Translations under genes and position numbers: made by a program
DNA from: Pontederia crassipes
Lineage: Eukaryota; Streptophyta; Magnoliopsida; Commelinales; Pontederiaceae
DNA length: 64,000 nt
Assembly (NCBI GenBank): GCA_030549335.1
Contig: CM060188.1
Location: 9,548,001 to 9,612,000 of the forward strand
Direction: 5' to 3'
The notes under the pieces: generated by a model
Told to the model about the DNA's origin: nothing
Databases searched by the model: none
Seen by the model: only the letters and a program-made list of their open reading frames with translations
In this document: piece by piece, positions 1-16,876 of the stretch
How the letters are laid out: the number at the start of each line of letters is the position of its first letter
Numbering within the stretch: position 1 is the stretch's first letter

Positions 1-113
1 CCTGTGTTGATAGTCAATTGTCATGTAACAAATGCACATGAAATGTGAAAGCTAGGGCCAAAATGATGGAAAATGTTCAAACAGTTAAATCATAACCAAA
101 TAAATTTCCTTAC

Positions 114-3812
<3,699 letters not shown>

Positions 3813-4983
3813 TGCAGGATAAACGTGGGAGCAGAAGCAGCAGCAGCTGCAGCAGGGTGATGTAGGGAGGCGGATAACCCGGCGCGTGTTCTGCTGTTCC
3901 GCGGGTTCTAATAAGAACTCACTTCGGTCGCTATTATCAATGAATTAAAATATAGGACGAAATAATTATTCGTCCCAAATTTGGATTTAAAAAAATTGGA
4001 ATTTATTTACTTAAATAAAGCTAATAATTTATCTTATAATATTATTATGATAAATAAATAAATGTATTATCGTAAAATTTATAATTCATTTACTTCGCAA
4101 ACTTCGTTAGATTGATGGTTCAAGTAGAATATTAATCTTGATAAATTCGGTTCTAATGTAAAATAAATTCGAATAAACGAATGCGAATAGCTTCATTTTG
4201 ATTGAGGAGGATAAATCAAATTTTAATTAACGAACAAGCGGTTCAATTAGTTCGAACCTCAAATCTCAAAGTGACGTTTTTGAATCGTCATTATTAATTG
4301 GAAGAAAACTTTAAATTCACCTTAATTTAACAAACAACAATAGAATTATGTGATTCGTGCAGTATATTCTATTCTATTTTCTCAGGCCAGGGCATTGGAA
4401 GCTCTTTTTGAGTTTGGGCCATATGAGGCTAAAGATGTGGACCAAGTTCTCTTCTCTGGACCTGTGGGCCGAACGCTTTTACATACTTTCTACAAATATA
4501 AAAACTTCACACGAAAGAGTGATTAATTAATGCTAGTAAACACGAGCACGAAAAAAAATAAACTCTGCCCCATTTGCCAAAGTTTTATTTGCATCAGTTA
4601 ATTGCCTTTCCATTTTGTAAAAGATAAGAGGTATCACGCAACACTTGATCTAAGTAATGTAATATTGTAGATGACCGTAAGACGTGCATTTTTATATACC
4701 CATGAAATATGTATACAAGCTAGGCATGCATCAAGTGCCATGCATGTTTCATCAACAGCAAAGTGTGTCAGCCAGCATTACTGCATCCCCCGATTGCCTT
4801 GCCATTGTGTGCTTAGTTAACCAAACACGATACAGGAAAAAGAAAAAAGAAAACTAAACTAAAAAAATGAAAAAAAATGAAACAGAAGAGAAAACAATTT
4901 AATTTGTCAAGAATTAAAAGTTAAAAGAAAAAAATAGTGTGGAAGAAGAGATGGAGAAGGAAGAGCCGGCAGCTGACTGTTAG
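3813..4983. other. Intergenic: CHLG 5' flank and TBL 3' flank
   Basis: An AT-rich spacer between two minus-strand genes. The first ~130 bases upstream of the CHLG ATG are GC-rich and contain CAG-rich sequence (3835-3856), probably CHLG 5' UTR and promoter. I see no convincing TATA box. The rest is AT-rich with no coding potential or repeat that I recognise. Confidence 0.6.
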
Positions 4984-7900
4984 CTAGGTGGTGGTGGTGC
5001 TCCATGGGGAGGAGGCGATCTTGGCGTAGATGAAGTGGTTCCAGAGGTCGGGGAGGCCCGGGAGGCACCAGTGGATGCAGTCGGCGAAGTTCATGGGGTC
5101 GGCCTGCTGCTCCCTGGTCAGGAGCTTCCCCTGCCGGAGGGTGTGGACGGAGGTGTGCGCCTCCTTCCGGAGCTCCGACATCGCCGTGATCTTGACGAAC
5201 TCCACGGCCACCTTCTTCCTCATCGACCGGATCACGCTCTCCGCCACCGCGAACATCCGCCAGTCCGTCCCCACGTCCAGCGGGTGCGACATGTTCGCCG
5301 GCGCCACCGGCTCCGTCTCCAGCGCGCACTTTATCCCCTTCGGGTTGTCCCAGTCCGTGCTACTGCAGAATTAGAAAAGTTCACGAGCGAGCAGCGTTCT
5401 TAGTAGTGTTCTTCGACGCCGATGCATGCACGTGTAATTTAGTTTGGCTACATAATTAATCTATTTAGAAGAATAATTAAGGTGTATATATATATAAATG
5501 TAAATGAGTTTGATAAAAAGAATTAGTAAGTTCGAGTTCTTAACCATGCATAATAAGTAAGATGCTCGATCTGTTTAGAGATGCGATTGATTGATTGATC
5601 AATGAAAATACAACGAGCAAGTGCTTTATGTAAAGTGTCGTAGTTGTGAGTAAAAAACATGCATGTTTTTTTTTTTTGCTATAACTACAATTTATAATAT
5701 TTCAGCTGTGAGCCTGTGAGCCAAGAGGCCACATCTTATTTTCTAGCAAAGTTTCACTTTTATCAGTTGTGTGACACACTGACATTTCGACAGACGTTAT
5801 CTAGGATTATTTAATTTAATAAATAATAATTGAGCGTCCAATATATAAATAATATATTGCAATATATACTGTCATAGAGTACGTATATAGTATAAAGCAA
5901 TGAGCGTGTGTATCATATATATGTATATATATACGTTGTATTTATAGCTCATGATAATCTAAAATAAAAAAAATGTTAAATCAATCTGTGAAATCGACTT
6001 AATTGCAACTTATAAGTGGTTACAAATTATGAAACAACCGTGGTGGGAAGCTGCGAGGCATAAATATGGCTATCGTGCCAACGTCGTGGTCAAAGAATGA
6101 GTCAAAAGCCGTGAAGCTTCTGATATAGGTAGGGGGAGATAGAGGGATGAATGTTTCAATTTGTGGTCATTAACGAGGTGACGTAAGCCATCATGTGGCG
6201 ATGTGTATTAAAAAAAAAGGGGAACATAGAGAAATAGGATAAAGAAAATCTTTATATGCTTGAATTGGTCAAAATATTCATAAAAAACAAACTTTTCTAA
6301 ACTTCGAGACCATCAATGCATTATCTTTTGGAGGTCGAGATCTTGGACAAATATTCCACCAACATAGAATATTAAGATATTCAATTCCTGAAGTAAACTC
6401 TTGCAGTCGAATTCAATCAAACTAAGTAGTTGGGTAGGTAATTAATTAGAAAAATAATGAGCCACAAGGAAACCGTTCGTTTGAAAACCATCTATAACTT
6501 GTTGTACGGTGTCCTCTTATTTTTAATAAGAGATGGAACGGCGTGGCAGAGGTGAGGGATCATCTATATTATTAATTGCCACTTTACGTCTTAGGTGAGG
6601 GTTCATATATCTATATGCTTTTTCGGCTTGCATTCTTATTATATAACTAGCTGTGATCAGGTCAAGTTAATCCAAACAAAAAACAACAAAGAAAAAAAAA
6701 GGTGAAGATAATCCAATCGAATCGTATTCTAAAAGTTATGATAAATTATTATGTAGCATTATTGAGCTATCATGAGGTGTCATGACTGGTACTCTGAGAT
6801 ATATATTGATATTAAGTGACAGTATCATGAGATTTAATTAGAATTAAAAGTTAAAAAGGTAAAAGAATTCATATTAACACTCTTTATAAGCATAATCTCA
6901 AAATTTGGTTTTTACTATATATTCATTTGTCGAGCTTATTCTTATGTTGTATTCTGTAATTATATCGATCAGTAGAGAAAAAGAGAAAAAAGTATAGTTG
7001 AGGTATGTGAATAGATTCTTACTGGATATGGTTCGGGGACATGCTCATGAAGAACACCATCGTCTTCTTAGGATCCACGTTCTTCTGCACCCATTTGGCC
7101 CACGTTTTCAGCACCCTCCTGTACGCCACCGGCCGGTCTACCTCGTCGTACTCCGTGGATCCGTTTTCGAACGACCCTCGCCTGCGTGCAGAATCATATA
7201 TTTTGAAAATACTGCATGAATCAATGACTGACAGGGAGGCATGCTACGGAAAACACGTGCACGATCGAACATGTACAAGACGTACAGGACTTTCATGGTG
7301 GGGGTGTTCATCCACCAGATGTAGGTGTTGAAGATGAGGTAGTCGACTCCCTTCCAGTGCTCGCCGTGCTTGGCGATGGATCCCGGCATTATGATCCTGT
7401 TCTGGATGCTGTGAATCCTGGGGTCGTCGGAGTTCGACTCCACAAGGAATGGCGCCCAGTAGAACTCCACGGTCGCATTGTACTCCTGCTCCACGAGACC
7501 ATGCACATGAATACATATTGATCCATTCATTTCATGCACGTACGTACATTCATGCATGCGTGCCGTCGAACAGGACATTCGAATCTAAACCCAAAGTTTA
7601 CCTCGAGCCTAAATATGTTGAAGTTGCCGACTCCCTTGGTGAGGGTCTTCTTGTCCCCGGCGCTGACAGACTGCACTAGGCACACCATGGACTCCCACTG
7701 GTTCCTGTTCAAGGAGTCACCCACGAACACCAAGCGCTTCCCCCTCAACCTCTCCATCATCAGCTTCGCGTCGAATCTGAACAGGAGGCATCGAAGTTTT
7801 TTTTTTCTCGCGTTACAATTCGTGCAGTAATTTTTTCAGGTTGTTAATCATGTCGAGGGGACGGCAGAAGAATTACCGAGGTAGCGAGCAGTCACGCGGC

Positions 7901-8784
7901 TTCCACCGCCACTTCTGGTAGCCGTCGTCCCGCCGGCCGTTCCTCATGCACGTCACCTGCTCCGTCAGGAACGAGCACTCGTGCTCCTTGTATATGGGAT
8001 ACCTCTTGTCGTCGTAAACCCACTGGCCGGTGAATAGGTCGCAAGTCTCCGGCACGTTGAGGACCACCCGCTGTTGCTGCTCCTGGACCTTGCCGCCCTT
8101 GGGCCTCTCGGCCTCCGCGGGCTGCGGCTGGGGTTGGGTTTTGGCTTCCGGTTGTTCGCGTTTGGTTTCTGGTTTCTCCACGGTCGTCTGATGCTCCGCC
8201 GGCGGGTCCTCCACCAGTCTAACGATCGGAGTTTCGACTGTCGCCGTGCCGGCGGCCTCATCCTGCGGCTCCACCATCATCATCACCGTGTCCCTGGTTA
8301 TCTCTTTCTCGGGATCTTGATCCGGCTCTTTCGGCATCGGCAGCTGATGCTGCTGCTCCTTCTGCGTCTGCTGTTCTTGAACTATGTCGACGACTGCTAT
8401 CTCGCTGCTCTCCGTCTTCTCCTCGTTCTTGTTCGACTCCTCGTTGACCTTGGTTACTTCGACATGTTGTACGGCCTTGTTGGATTCCCGGCGGTACACG
8501 CTCGGTTCGGCTATGGGGAACTCTTCGTAGGACAGCTCGGGGGACTTGTCTCGGCTGCTGAAGGGGAACTCGGCCATGGACTTGACGTCCTCATTGTACA
8601 TGAAGAGGAAGAAGAGGAACACGGTGAAGACCCCCAGAAAGACCGTGTTCTTCCCCCTCCGCCGCCCGCTGCCGCTGCCGTTGAGCGCCGCGTGCTTCAT
8701 CCTGAATGCTCCGGAAGCCATGCGATCGAACAACGACGACTCCGACGCCTTCCGGCGAGGGAAAGAAGGATGAGGTATTCGCAT
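4984..8784 (-). CDS. TBL: TRICHOME BIREFRINGENCE-LIKE (TBL) polysaccharide O-acetyltransferase
   Basis: TBL/DUF231 proteins are Golgi type II membrane enzymes that O-acetylate wall polysaccharides; this C-terminus resembles the ESK1/TBL29-like xylan acetyltransferase clade. Five exons, 8784-7877, 7776-7602, 7485-7286, 7181-7023 and 5362-4984, join in frame to 606 codons plus TAG. The ATG at 8784 is the first in the frame; codons upstream lack an ATG. Visible in order: a basic N-terminus; one membrane segment at about residues 47-63; a ~190-residue Glu/Gln/Lys-rich low-complexity stem; the Cys-rich TBL domain from [12 protein letters not shown]; the catalytic GDS motif at 322-324 ([14 protein letters not shown]); [14 protein letters not shown]; and the C-terminal DxxH box DCIHWCLPG (D575, H578). 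Intron 4 is long (1.66 kb). The long acidic stem is the main oddity. Exact TBL number and polysaccharide substrate cannot be assigned by eye. Confidence 0.93.
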
Positions 8785-8860
8785 CAATGGCAGAGCTCTC
8801 GGTGCAAGGCAGAGACCGTCGTCGTCGTCGTCGTGAACAAAAGCCAAGGAAGAGGGCGGG

Positions 8861-8870
8861 TATATAATAA
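8861..8870 (-). promoter_or_regulatory. Possible TATA box of the TBL gene
   Basis: TTATTATATA on the minus strand lies about 77 bases upstream of the TBL ATG and is followed by a C-rich stretch, giving a plausible short 5' UTR. A GA-rich stretch at about 9016-9047 lies further upstream and could instead be leader sequence from a more distal start. Weak evidence only. Confidence 0.3.
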
Positions 8871-9122
8871 ATGGAGTTGTGTTTGAGGAAACGCAAAAAT
8901 GGAGGAGAGAGAAGTAGGCCTGAAGTGGAGGGTTCGGTGGTGTGGTGGGTGGTGATGAAGCTTTCTTTCAAAGACTAGCTCTCTTTCGGTTGGAAAGGGA
9001 GGAGGGAGCAGGAGGGGGGAGAGAGAGAGAGAGAAAGAGGAAGGCTCGAGTCCCCTTTTCGTAGTTCTCTCACTGTTCCCCACCTCCATGTACTGATAAA
9101 ATCCAAGCATATGTGACCTCAA

Positions 9123-12100
9123 GAATCTACTTGATGGAGGAAGCAGGAGAAGGAAATGTACACAAGCAATGGTTTAAAATAGAACGGTCTATTCAGCGTC
9201 CAAGTTTCGACCAATTCGAAATAATATAATTAATAGGGTTTTAAAGTGAAATAATTAAATAATATTTTCTTTATAAATAATATTAGTATTTATGATAATG
9301 TTAATCTATTGAAACCCTTTAATTTCTTACCCTTCTCATACAATTTTATTCTATCATCTTTCCATTTTAGTTATTGTTTCCTTCTTTTCTTCCTTTCTAC
9401 TCAACTTTTTTTCCCTGCGTAACTCATCTCTCTATTTGTTCCTAATTTATTTCCTTCTTTTTTCATTTTTCAGACTTTCACAAATATCATTGATTTGAAT
9501 CCTATTTTAATCGCCCTTGTAATTGGTTTGAATTTTTCTATTCTTTTCCTTTTCGAAATTTACATTTCAATAAAATCCGATTGAATGGATTTTTGTTTCT
9601 TTGGTTTTGATTAAAAACTGAACTGAGTTGGTTGTCAACACCGTGTGGTCTGATTTCAAAACATTATTAAACGTCATCAATGTATCTTATTATGTAAAAC
9701 CCCACAAAGTTTGTCTAAACAGTATTTGATTTACTGAACCGATAATTAATTATATTATCGTATGTTATTATCAAATAACTAATTTACAAAATGCCACAAC
9801 TACAGTAAATTTACACATAAAAAAATGTGTTTGATCAAAATATATGATACACAAAGGATTGTTTTTTAGGCACTATTTGATACGTAAAAAAGTAGAGTAT
9901 TTAATAGCGGATAGTATTTTGTTAGAGTAAAAACGTTACTACAAGCGTTTGATAAAAGTTTTTTTCTCATTAGCGTTTAGAGATTTGAATACAAAACGTT
10001 ATAAGCTACTCATACTAGCTTATAGGGTATAGATGTAGCATTTTCATATTTTTTTTCTATTATATCCTTATTTTTAAAGTAAAAAATTATCTACTTATTA
10101 AACATCATATATTATTTTTATTTTATATATCACATCTTTAATTTTACTTACAACCCAAATAAGTTTTTTTATTATTTTGAATTAATCAATATTTTATATT
10201 AAATAAGATTTTTAAAAGTATCGATATTCAAAATAATTATTTTAAATTAAATTATATGAATATGATGTTTATATGTTGTGTCTATTTTCGTCATTTTATA
10301 CTATACGCTAATTTAACCGCTATGTTTACCAAACAGATTTTATTGGATTTATAAATAAATTATTATCCGCTATCCTCTAATAGCTAACCGCTATACTCTA
10401 GTTAAATCGCTATCCTCTAGTCGAACCGTTATTCTTTAATCAAATCGCTAGCTTTGCCAAACACAGCCTTAGTGAGTTCCGGCGTCTAGAAAGCAGCGTT
10501 GACGACCTATTTTGCGCGGCACTAAAAATCGTATTATTTATATGTTGAAGGTTAACTCACTAACTAATCCAATTAGATCATCCCGCATCGCGTACTTGAC
10601 AGTAACAAATGATGTCCCAATAATTTTTTTTTACATTCATAGGATTCAAATTCGAAATCTGCTTAAGCGATTAAGCAAGGAAGAACCACTTATCACTCCA
10701 CAAGGTGATACACATATGATGTTCTAAAACTTAATCTTCTTTATCATCATTGTATTTATAACGGATAGCAATTGAGCATGGTGTTTTCCTTTGCTTTCTC
10801 CTACTATTAATTAACCGATATAAGAAATTAATGGGGACCGATCAGTGTTAGTAGTGTTGGTTAAGATGTCCCAATCAGTGTGATTGGGGTTGAAATAAAA
10901 AACCATAACCCGTTGCAGTGGGGGGCTGTTGACAACCTCTTCACCGTGCCCCTGGACAGGCAGACACACACACCCACATTGTGGACTGTAAATCTGTAAT
11001 GATATTGTGCTCATCTACTGAAAACATGCAAATCAATCAAAACTTCTCTAGCGAATTTGTCGTTCACTTCCTGCTGGCAATTATTTCACATGTTTGAGCA
11101 GTTTGGCAGCTTCTGTTCTCTTCTGTAGGTGTGCTTGCAAAACTTGTCTTAAACAGGGGCGGATTGTATGTGCTTGCATCAGGCATCAGGTACAGCTCCT
11201 CCCCTTTGAATATTCTGATATTGCACCTGGAACAGTTTGAAAAGGATATGACTCATGACATGCAGGATCGTAGTTTTGTAGCCATAAAAAACTTGTGATG
11301 ATTGAAGATAAGGGGAAAAAAGGTGTCATGTGGCCTTGTACCAATGGGATCCATTGTTTATAATGAAGAATTGTCTGATCAATTCATAACTGGAACTGAA
11401 CACTTCAATCTGTTGACTCATTCATCTTTCAAACCAGTTCTGATCAGCAGCTTATGTGGTCATTTAACTCTCCCAGCTGGAGAAAGGGCCATTAGTTTTG
11501 ATCCAGTACCAGAGTAAAACAAATGTACATCCTGTCTCAAATCTCAATGATTAAGTATCACATCTAATTAAATAGATGATTGAGATTTATCATGGATAGT
11601 ATCTAATATTTTCAATTGTCCTATTCTCAATATCTTCATTATCTTGAAACATTTTCTTGTTAATCCTTGGGACAAAATAATAATAATAATAATAATAATA
11701 ATAACCTGATGTAACAGGGATTTAGGTGTGTTAGCATTCTGATCAGACAATTTTTTGTGCTGATGAAAAATCAGCTTTTCTGATTTAGTTAGCGAGTCAG
11801 CAGCGCCACAACTTTTGAATCGAGCTTCTTAATTGAAATCGCAACAGCCTCCACAGACACAGAAAAAAAGTTGATTAAATTAAGAATTCTAGCACATCCA
11901 CCAAACCACGTTGAGATTTGTTGCCCCCATGTTCCAACTTCTCCTGCAATATAATTTTCTCTCTCGTATCCAATGCGACAGCATCCAGCAGGTTACTTAG
12001 CATTTACGCATTGGGTGACAATCAAATGAAGCATCCATGCCACCAAATATGTTCGTTGGAGCTGCCACCAACACCCTGATCAATTGAGTGCTTAATTCCA

Positions 12101-12129
12101 TGCTTGCTGTCCTTTCTTAACTCCTGCTT

Positions 12130-12185
<56 letters not shown>

Positions 12186-13015
12186 TTTTCTTGAAGTCAA
12201 CGGCAATGGCAGAAGACGCAATCTGTTGCAAATTGTTTACTACTCAAACCGCTATGCAAAATTATAGTTGTTGAAATATTGCAGTCAGAAATACAATCAA
12301 GACGATTCGTTGAGTTAATTAGTTCACAACTTGAGTGCAGTGCAGATGCTTAATTAAGAAGCCAGAATGTAAGTATTAGCAGAGAATGACGGGGAAAGCT
12401 ACGTGTTAATAAAATACTAATATTAAATTGGCCTAGTAAAATAACGTGATGCACATATTTTATACAATTTATGAAGACCCTGACACATGAGATAACAGTT
12501 GAATTGCTCACTAATTTCTCTGGCTCCTACTCTGTACGAGTTTGTCCTTTGTTTTAACAGGACAAGTAGCATTTATTCAAATATTATTATTATTTGCTCC
12601 ATTATATTTATTCAGTTACTTCTTTTGAAGTGGTCATAGCAATTTCTTAAATTCTTCAACATGATGCTCAATTAATTGCATAGGCTTGAGGAAGTAGTTA
12701 TTGCATAGTTCTTACGAGGAGAATGAGCAAAATGCACAAATATATGATTCAACGAGGAAGTTTGCGACTTTCCTGGATAAGATCATTGATTAAAGAATAT
12801 GCACGGAAATTTTTTTTTTGGTTGAAATGAAGAAATAAGGGCCTTTTACGTTCCCATTAATTAATACCTGGAACACCATTGCATTAACTATCAATCCAAC
12901 TCTTTATTCTGCAAGAAAAAGTGGAAAGTTCTTGTCATTCCTGCATTGCATTTTGAACATGTCTAGCCCAAATGTAGTGCATATCCTTGGAGGATGGATA
13001 CAATAACAATGTTGA
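9123..13015. other. Intergenic region between TBL and ARGD
   Basis: An AT-rich spacer. A probable MITE-like segment covers roughly 9868-10472: it starts near GGCACTATTTGATA and ends near TTTGCCAAACACAGCCTTA, a terminus style seen in other elements here. Its right end holds imperfect tandem units of about 27 bp (10341-10455, repeated CCGCTATxCTCTAGT-like words). There is an (AAT)n tract at 11676-11704 and a (GA)n tract at 12132-12183. I find no gene in 10.5-13.0 kb; short open frames there show no family resemblance. Confidence 0.5.
12132..12183. repeat. (AG)n microsatellite
   Basis: An uninterrupted AG dinucleotide tract of 52 bp, outside any gene model. Confidence 0.9.
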
Positions 13016-15903
13016 CTACTTGGAGGTGTTCCCATCAAGGACGGGCAAACATTGGCTTATGATCTCAACTGCTCGTTCAAGCTCCTTCTCAGATATTGTC
13101 AATGGAGGTACCAGCCTTACAACATTCCCCTTCCCAGCCGTCAGCACCAAAAGTCCGGCATCTCGACAAGCATCAACCAGGGGAGAAGCCGGAACATCCA
13201 GCTCAATTCCTACTATAAGTCCCAGGCCGCGTATTTCTTTTACATGTGGGTTTGCTATCAGTTTCTGGAGCAACCCTTTCAAATAGGTTCCCTTTGCTCT
13301 CACACTGGCTAGGAAATTTGGTTCCTGAATTTTTTTCAGAACAGCAAGGGCAGCACGGCATACAAGAGGACTGCCAGCAAATGTGCTACCATGGTCCCCA
13401 GAGCTTATGGCTGCTGCAACCTTTTCAGTGGTGAGAACAACACCAATCGGTAGGCCACCCGCAAGGGGTTTTGCAAGGGTCATTATATCCGGTTGAATAT
13501 CAAAAGCCTCATAAGCCCACAGATGCCCTGTCCTACCTAAACCACACTGCACCTGTGAATAAGAGAGAAAAATATCACTACTTGAGCACAACAGAGAGCT
13601 AATAGCGGCCACACACAAAAGCAAACGAGAAGATCAATGCAGAAATCACAGAACACAGAAATTACTCCAGATCCAAACTTCAACAATCAACTATATTGCA
13701 GGTGGAAGAGTCATTGTCCAGGATGACATGATGCACAAAAGGGAGTTGAAAAAAGGTAAAAAAAGATGCACTGAAATTTCCCTAACCAACAGTATACATC
13801 ACCATTATGTTCAAGAGTATTTCCAATGTTTCTGCTTGATAAATAGAAAACAGGGCCATTAGCAAATATCACATGGGGTAAACATTGACAAGAGAGCTTA
13901 CATGCCAAATGAAATATACAGCAAGTAACCACCAAATGTTAGTTGACGAAAAAAGAAACCATCAAACTATGCTGGTGAAAAAAGAAGGGATCTACTTAGA
14001 GAGAAACTAGTCCACATACCTCGTCAAAAACTAAAAGAGTTCCAGTGTCATCACAGGCAGCACGGAGAGTCTGTAAGAAGTCCTTTGTAGCACTATATAT
14101 TCCACCTTCACCCTGAATAGGTTCCACAAAAACTGCAGCAGTTTTACCAGCTTTAATCATTTCCTTTGCCTTCTCACTGTTGCCATATTCTAGGAATGTG
14201 ACCCCAGGCATGACAGGTTCAAAAGGAGTCCTGTAGTTCTCTTTACTTGTCAAGGCAAGTGCACCCATAGTCCTCCCATGAAAACTATTGGTGAAGGCAA
14301 TGAACTCTGTGGCAGGATGTTTCTCATCAGCATGTGAAAACCTTTGAAATTTCCTAGAAAATTTTATGGCTGCCTCATTTGCTTCTGTTCCCGAGTTAGT
14401 GAAGAAAACACGATCTGCAAAAGAACATTCCACAAGGCGCTTTCCTAGTTCCACCTACAGAGTGATATATCATGAATGCCATGTTCCTAATTAACTATTA
14501 CATTTAGCATAAAAATCCATAGGCTATGAATGAAATCAACCTAGTATATCATTTTATCTCTTTAAGATTTGTGATGCAAAAAAGTGGAAGTACCTAACAC
14601 AAACTGAGAAGAAACAAGAATCTAACAAATGCATAATGTTTTCAGTTCCAGTGTTTTCTCCTCTTTTTTTCTCCTTTCAAAGAGAGAAAGGATGAATAGA
14701 TAGTTGTGTTAGTCATCTACTAGCTCTTTGAGTCTTATTTAACTAACATTGTTACTTCTTTATTGAAACTTTTTGACAACTATCATAATGATGCTATCAC
14801 AGGCATTAAAATATTTCAAATGTAAAATGTGGAGGGATGCACTTCATGTGTTTACTTATAGAACTGCTTGGATAACTAACTTTCCTGAAAAATACTTGGT
14901 CAGAAGCAGACTGGAATGAGAGAGAACATCACGAGAGAACATCACGGGAGACAAAACACACACACACACACACACAAGAATCAACATAGACAAAAAGAAT
15001 GATACAAACTATTTCTGTTTATCTTTTTTAGAAGATTTATGTTAATCTGTTCACAGGAGAATTACACAAAATACTTTGATTGCTACAGCAATTTCATATC
15101 AGCATGTTAGAAATGCGACTGCAGAGTCTAGATTGCTTGGATCTCATGTCAGTTCATGGGGGGATGCTTATCAATCAGGTTAAGCTCGAAATATAAACAG
15201 CAGTCCACAACTATCAACTCACAATAGAGCAATTTTGATAACCTTTTTCAGTCAGGAGAGCAAAAATCATTTTCTTGACAGCATTAAATTTCATAAAAGT
15301 CTGAATTGATGCAACACAACACTATATTCTGAGGAGAGATGCTGATAATATTGTACATCACATTGCCTATTATTGTTTCTCCACTCTATATGTCAGTACT
15401 TACCATTCGTTTACGTCATTTAATCATACGAGTCGCCATCCCTCCCACCAAAAAAAAAATTTGTTTACCTGCGGAGTAGAGTAATACACATTGCTGACAT
15501 GAGCGAGGGTGTTCGCCTGCTCCACGACTGCCTGAACCCAGTCCGGATCCCCGTGCCCGAGTGAATTGACCGCGATCCCGGCCGTCATGTCCAGGTACTC
15601 CTTCCCGTCCACATCGTAGAGCTTGCACCCCTTGCCACTCTGGAACACCACCGGAGCTCGTGCGTAGGTCCCGACTAACACATTCCTCTCTGTCTCCATC
15701 ACCTCACTGCTCTCCTTCGAAACAGGCTTCGCCGGCGCCGGCGCCGACGCCATCTGCTGCTGCGATTCCGACACGAGACTCGAAGAAACTCGCGAAGGAC
15801 GAACCCCATGCGGCAAATTTCTCCTTTTTTGGCGCGAGAAGACCCGCCGCAGATCAATCGACGAATAAACCGAACATGCGTGCAGAGATTGTAGGGAGTT
15901 CAT
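13016..15903 (-). CDS. ARGD: Acetylornithine aminotransferase, chloroplastic/mitochondrial
   Basis: A PLP-dependent class III aminotransferase (EC 2.6.1.11) that converts N-acetylglutamate semialdehyde to N-acetylornithine in organellar arginine synthesis. Three exons, 15903-15469, 14454-14020 and 13552-13016, with phase-0 junctions, give 468 codons plus TAG, the usual plant length. The start is the ATG at 15903; the frame is open a little further upstream but lacks an ATG. A transit peptide covers about the first 60 residues. Visible motifs: [18 protein letters not shown]; the PLP-phosphate loop [45 protein letters not shown] with the PLP-pyridine Asp289; the Schiff-base lysine K318 in [13 protein letters not shown]; and [10 protein letters not shown]. 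Exon 1 is GC-rich and exons 2-3 are AT-richer. Intron 1 carries a (CA)n tract at 14956-14978. A TATTTAAATA-like word near 16177 could be its TATA box (weak). Confidence 0.96.
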
Positions 15904-16876
15904 CCTCTCTTCCACCTAAATGTTCCTCCTTTCGGTGCACGAAGCCCTAATCTGCAAATATTCCGAAGAATTCGTAGGAAAAATTGCGTTTCCCCGTCAG
16001 ATTTCGTAGAGGACAACGCGAAGAATGGATTAAAAAAGTGACCTTTCGAGGAAATCAACTTCCTCCTAGTGATGAAAAAGTGCTCCGAATCGCAGGTGAA
16101 CAGGGGAACAGGCGAAGGGGATGTGAGGCGGCGGCGCCGTATCCTGGGAGTTGCTCTGTTAAGCTTCCATTTGTCTATTTAAATATTGAAGACGAAATAC
16201 AATTACTCAACATGTGCAAAATGTAGTAATCTTTTATATTTCCATTTTATGACGGTAATAACTAATAAAAAAAACTTACATTGGTAGTCAAACTATTTTC
16301 TTAACTCAGTTATAATAATATATATAGATAGGGTATAATAAAAGATATACAACGATTTTAGAAAAAAATTTAAATCTCACTGAATTCAGGTCATTGCTCG
16401 AGTGAAATATTGATGATTTCTTTATAGAAAGAAAATTCGTCAAAATGGTCTGAAAGATTGAAACTGCTAATTTTTGGGTGGTTTATTTATTATTCGAAAC
16501 TCAAAAGTGGCATAAATTATTTGCAAAGAGAAAAAAAACTACCATTTTTTTCGATATCTTTTACATGTTTATCATTTTCATATGAATTATGGTTATTCGG
16601 AAAAGGAAAATTCTTCACAAATATATATATATATATATATTAAGTTATGCGCATGCATAAATTCCTCCTTCCACCTATAATATAATTCCTTTCTTTTTTT
16701 TTTCTCATTGTTGCTTTTCTTTAATGAAAGTATAGATCTACTATGCAACAACTTAGTTAAAAGAATTAATTTACACGTACACATCTTTATCAACATTGAA
16801 ATCATTTGTTTTTGGTTCACTACTTTATTCTCGCCTTTATTCAATGTTTCTTGTTTTCCTCCTAATGCATTTTTCT

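Noticed and set aside
8074-8886. 270-codon plus-strand open frame, Leu-rich
   Set aside because: It is antisense to the GC-rich TBL exon 1, which has clear domain content. The plus frame has no domain.
15904-15915. Upstream extension of the acetylornithine aminotransferase frame
   Set aside because: The codon at 15915 is GTG, and the first ATG is at 15903.
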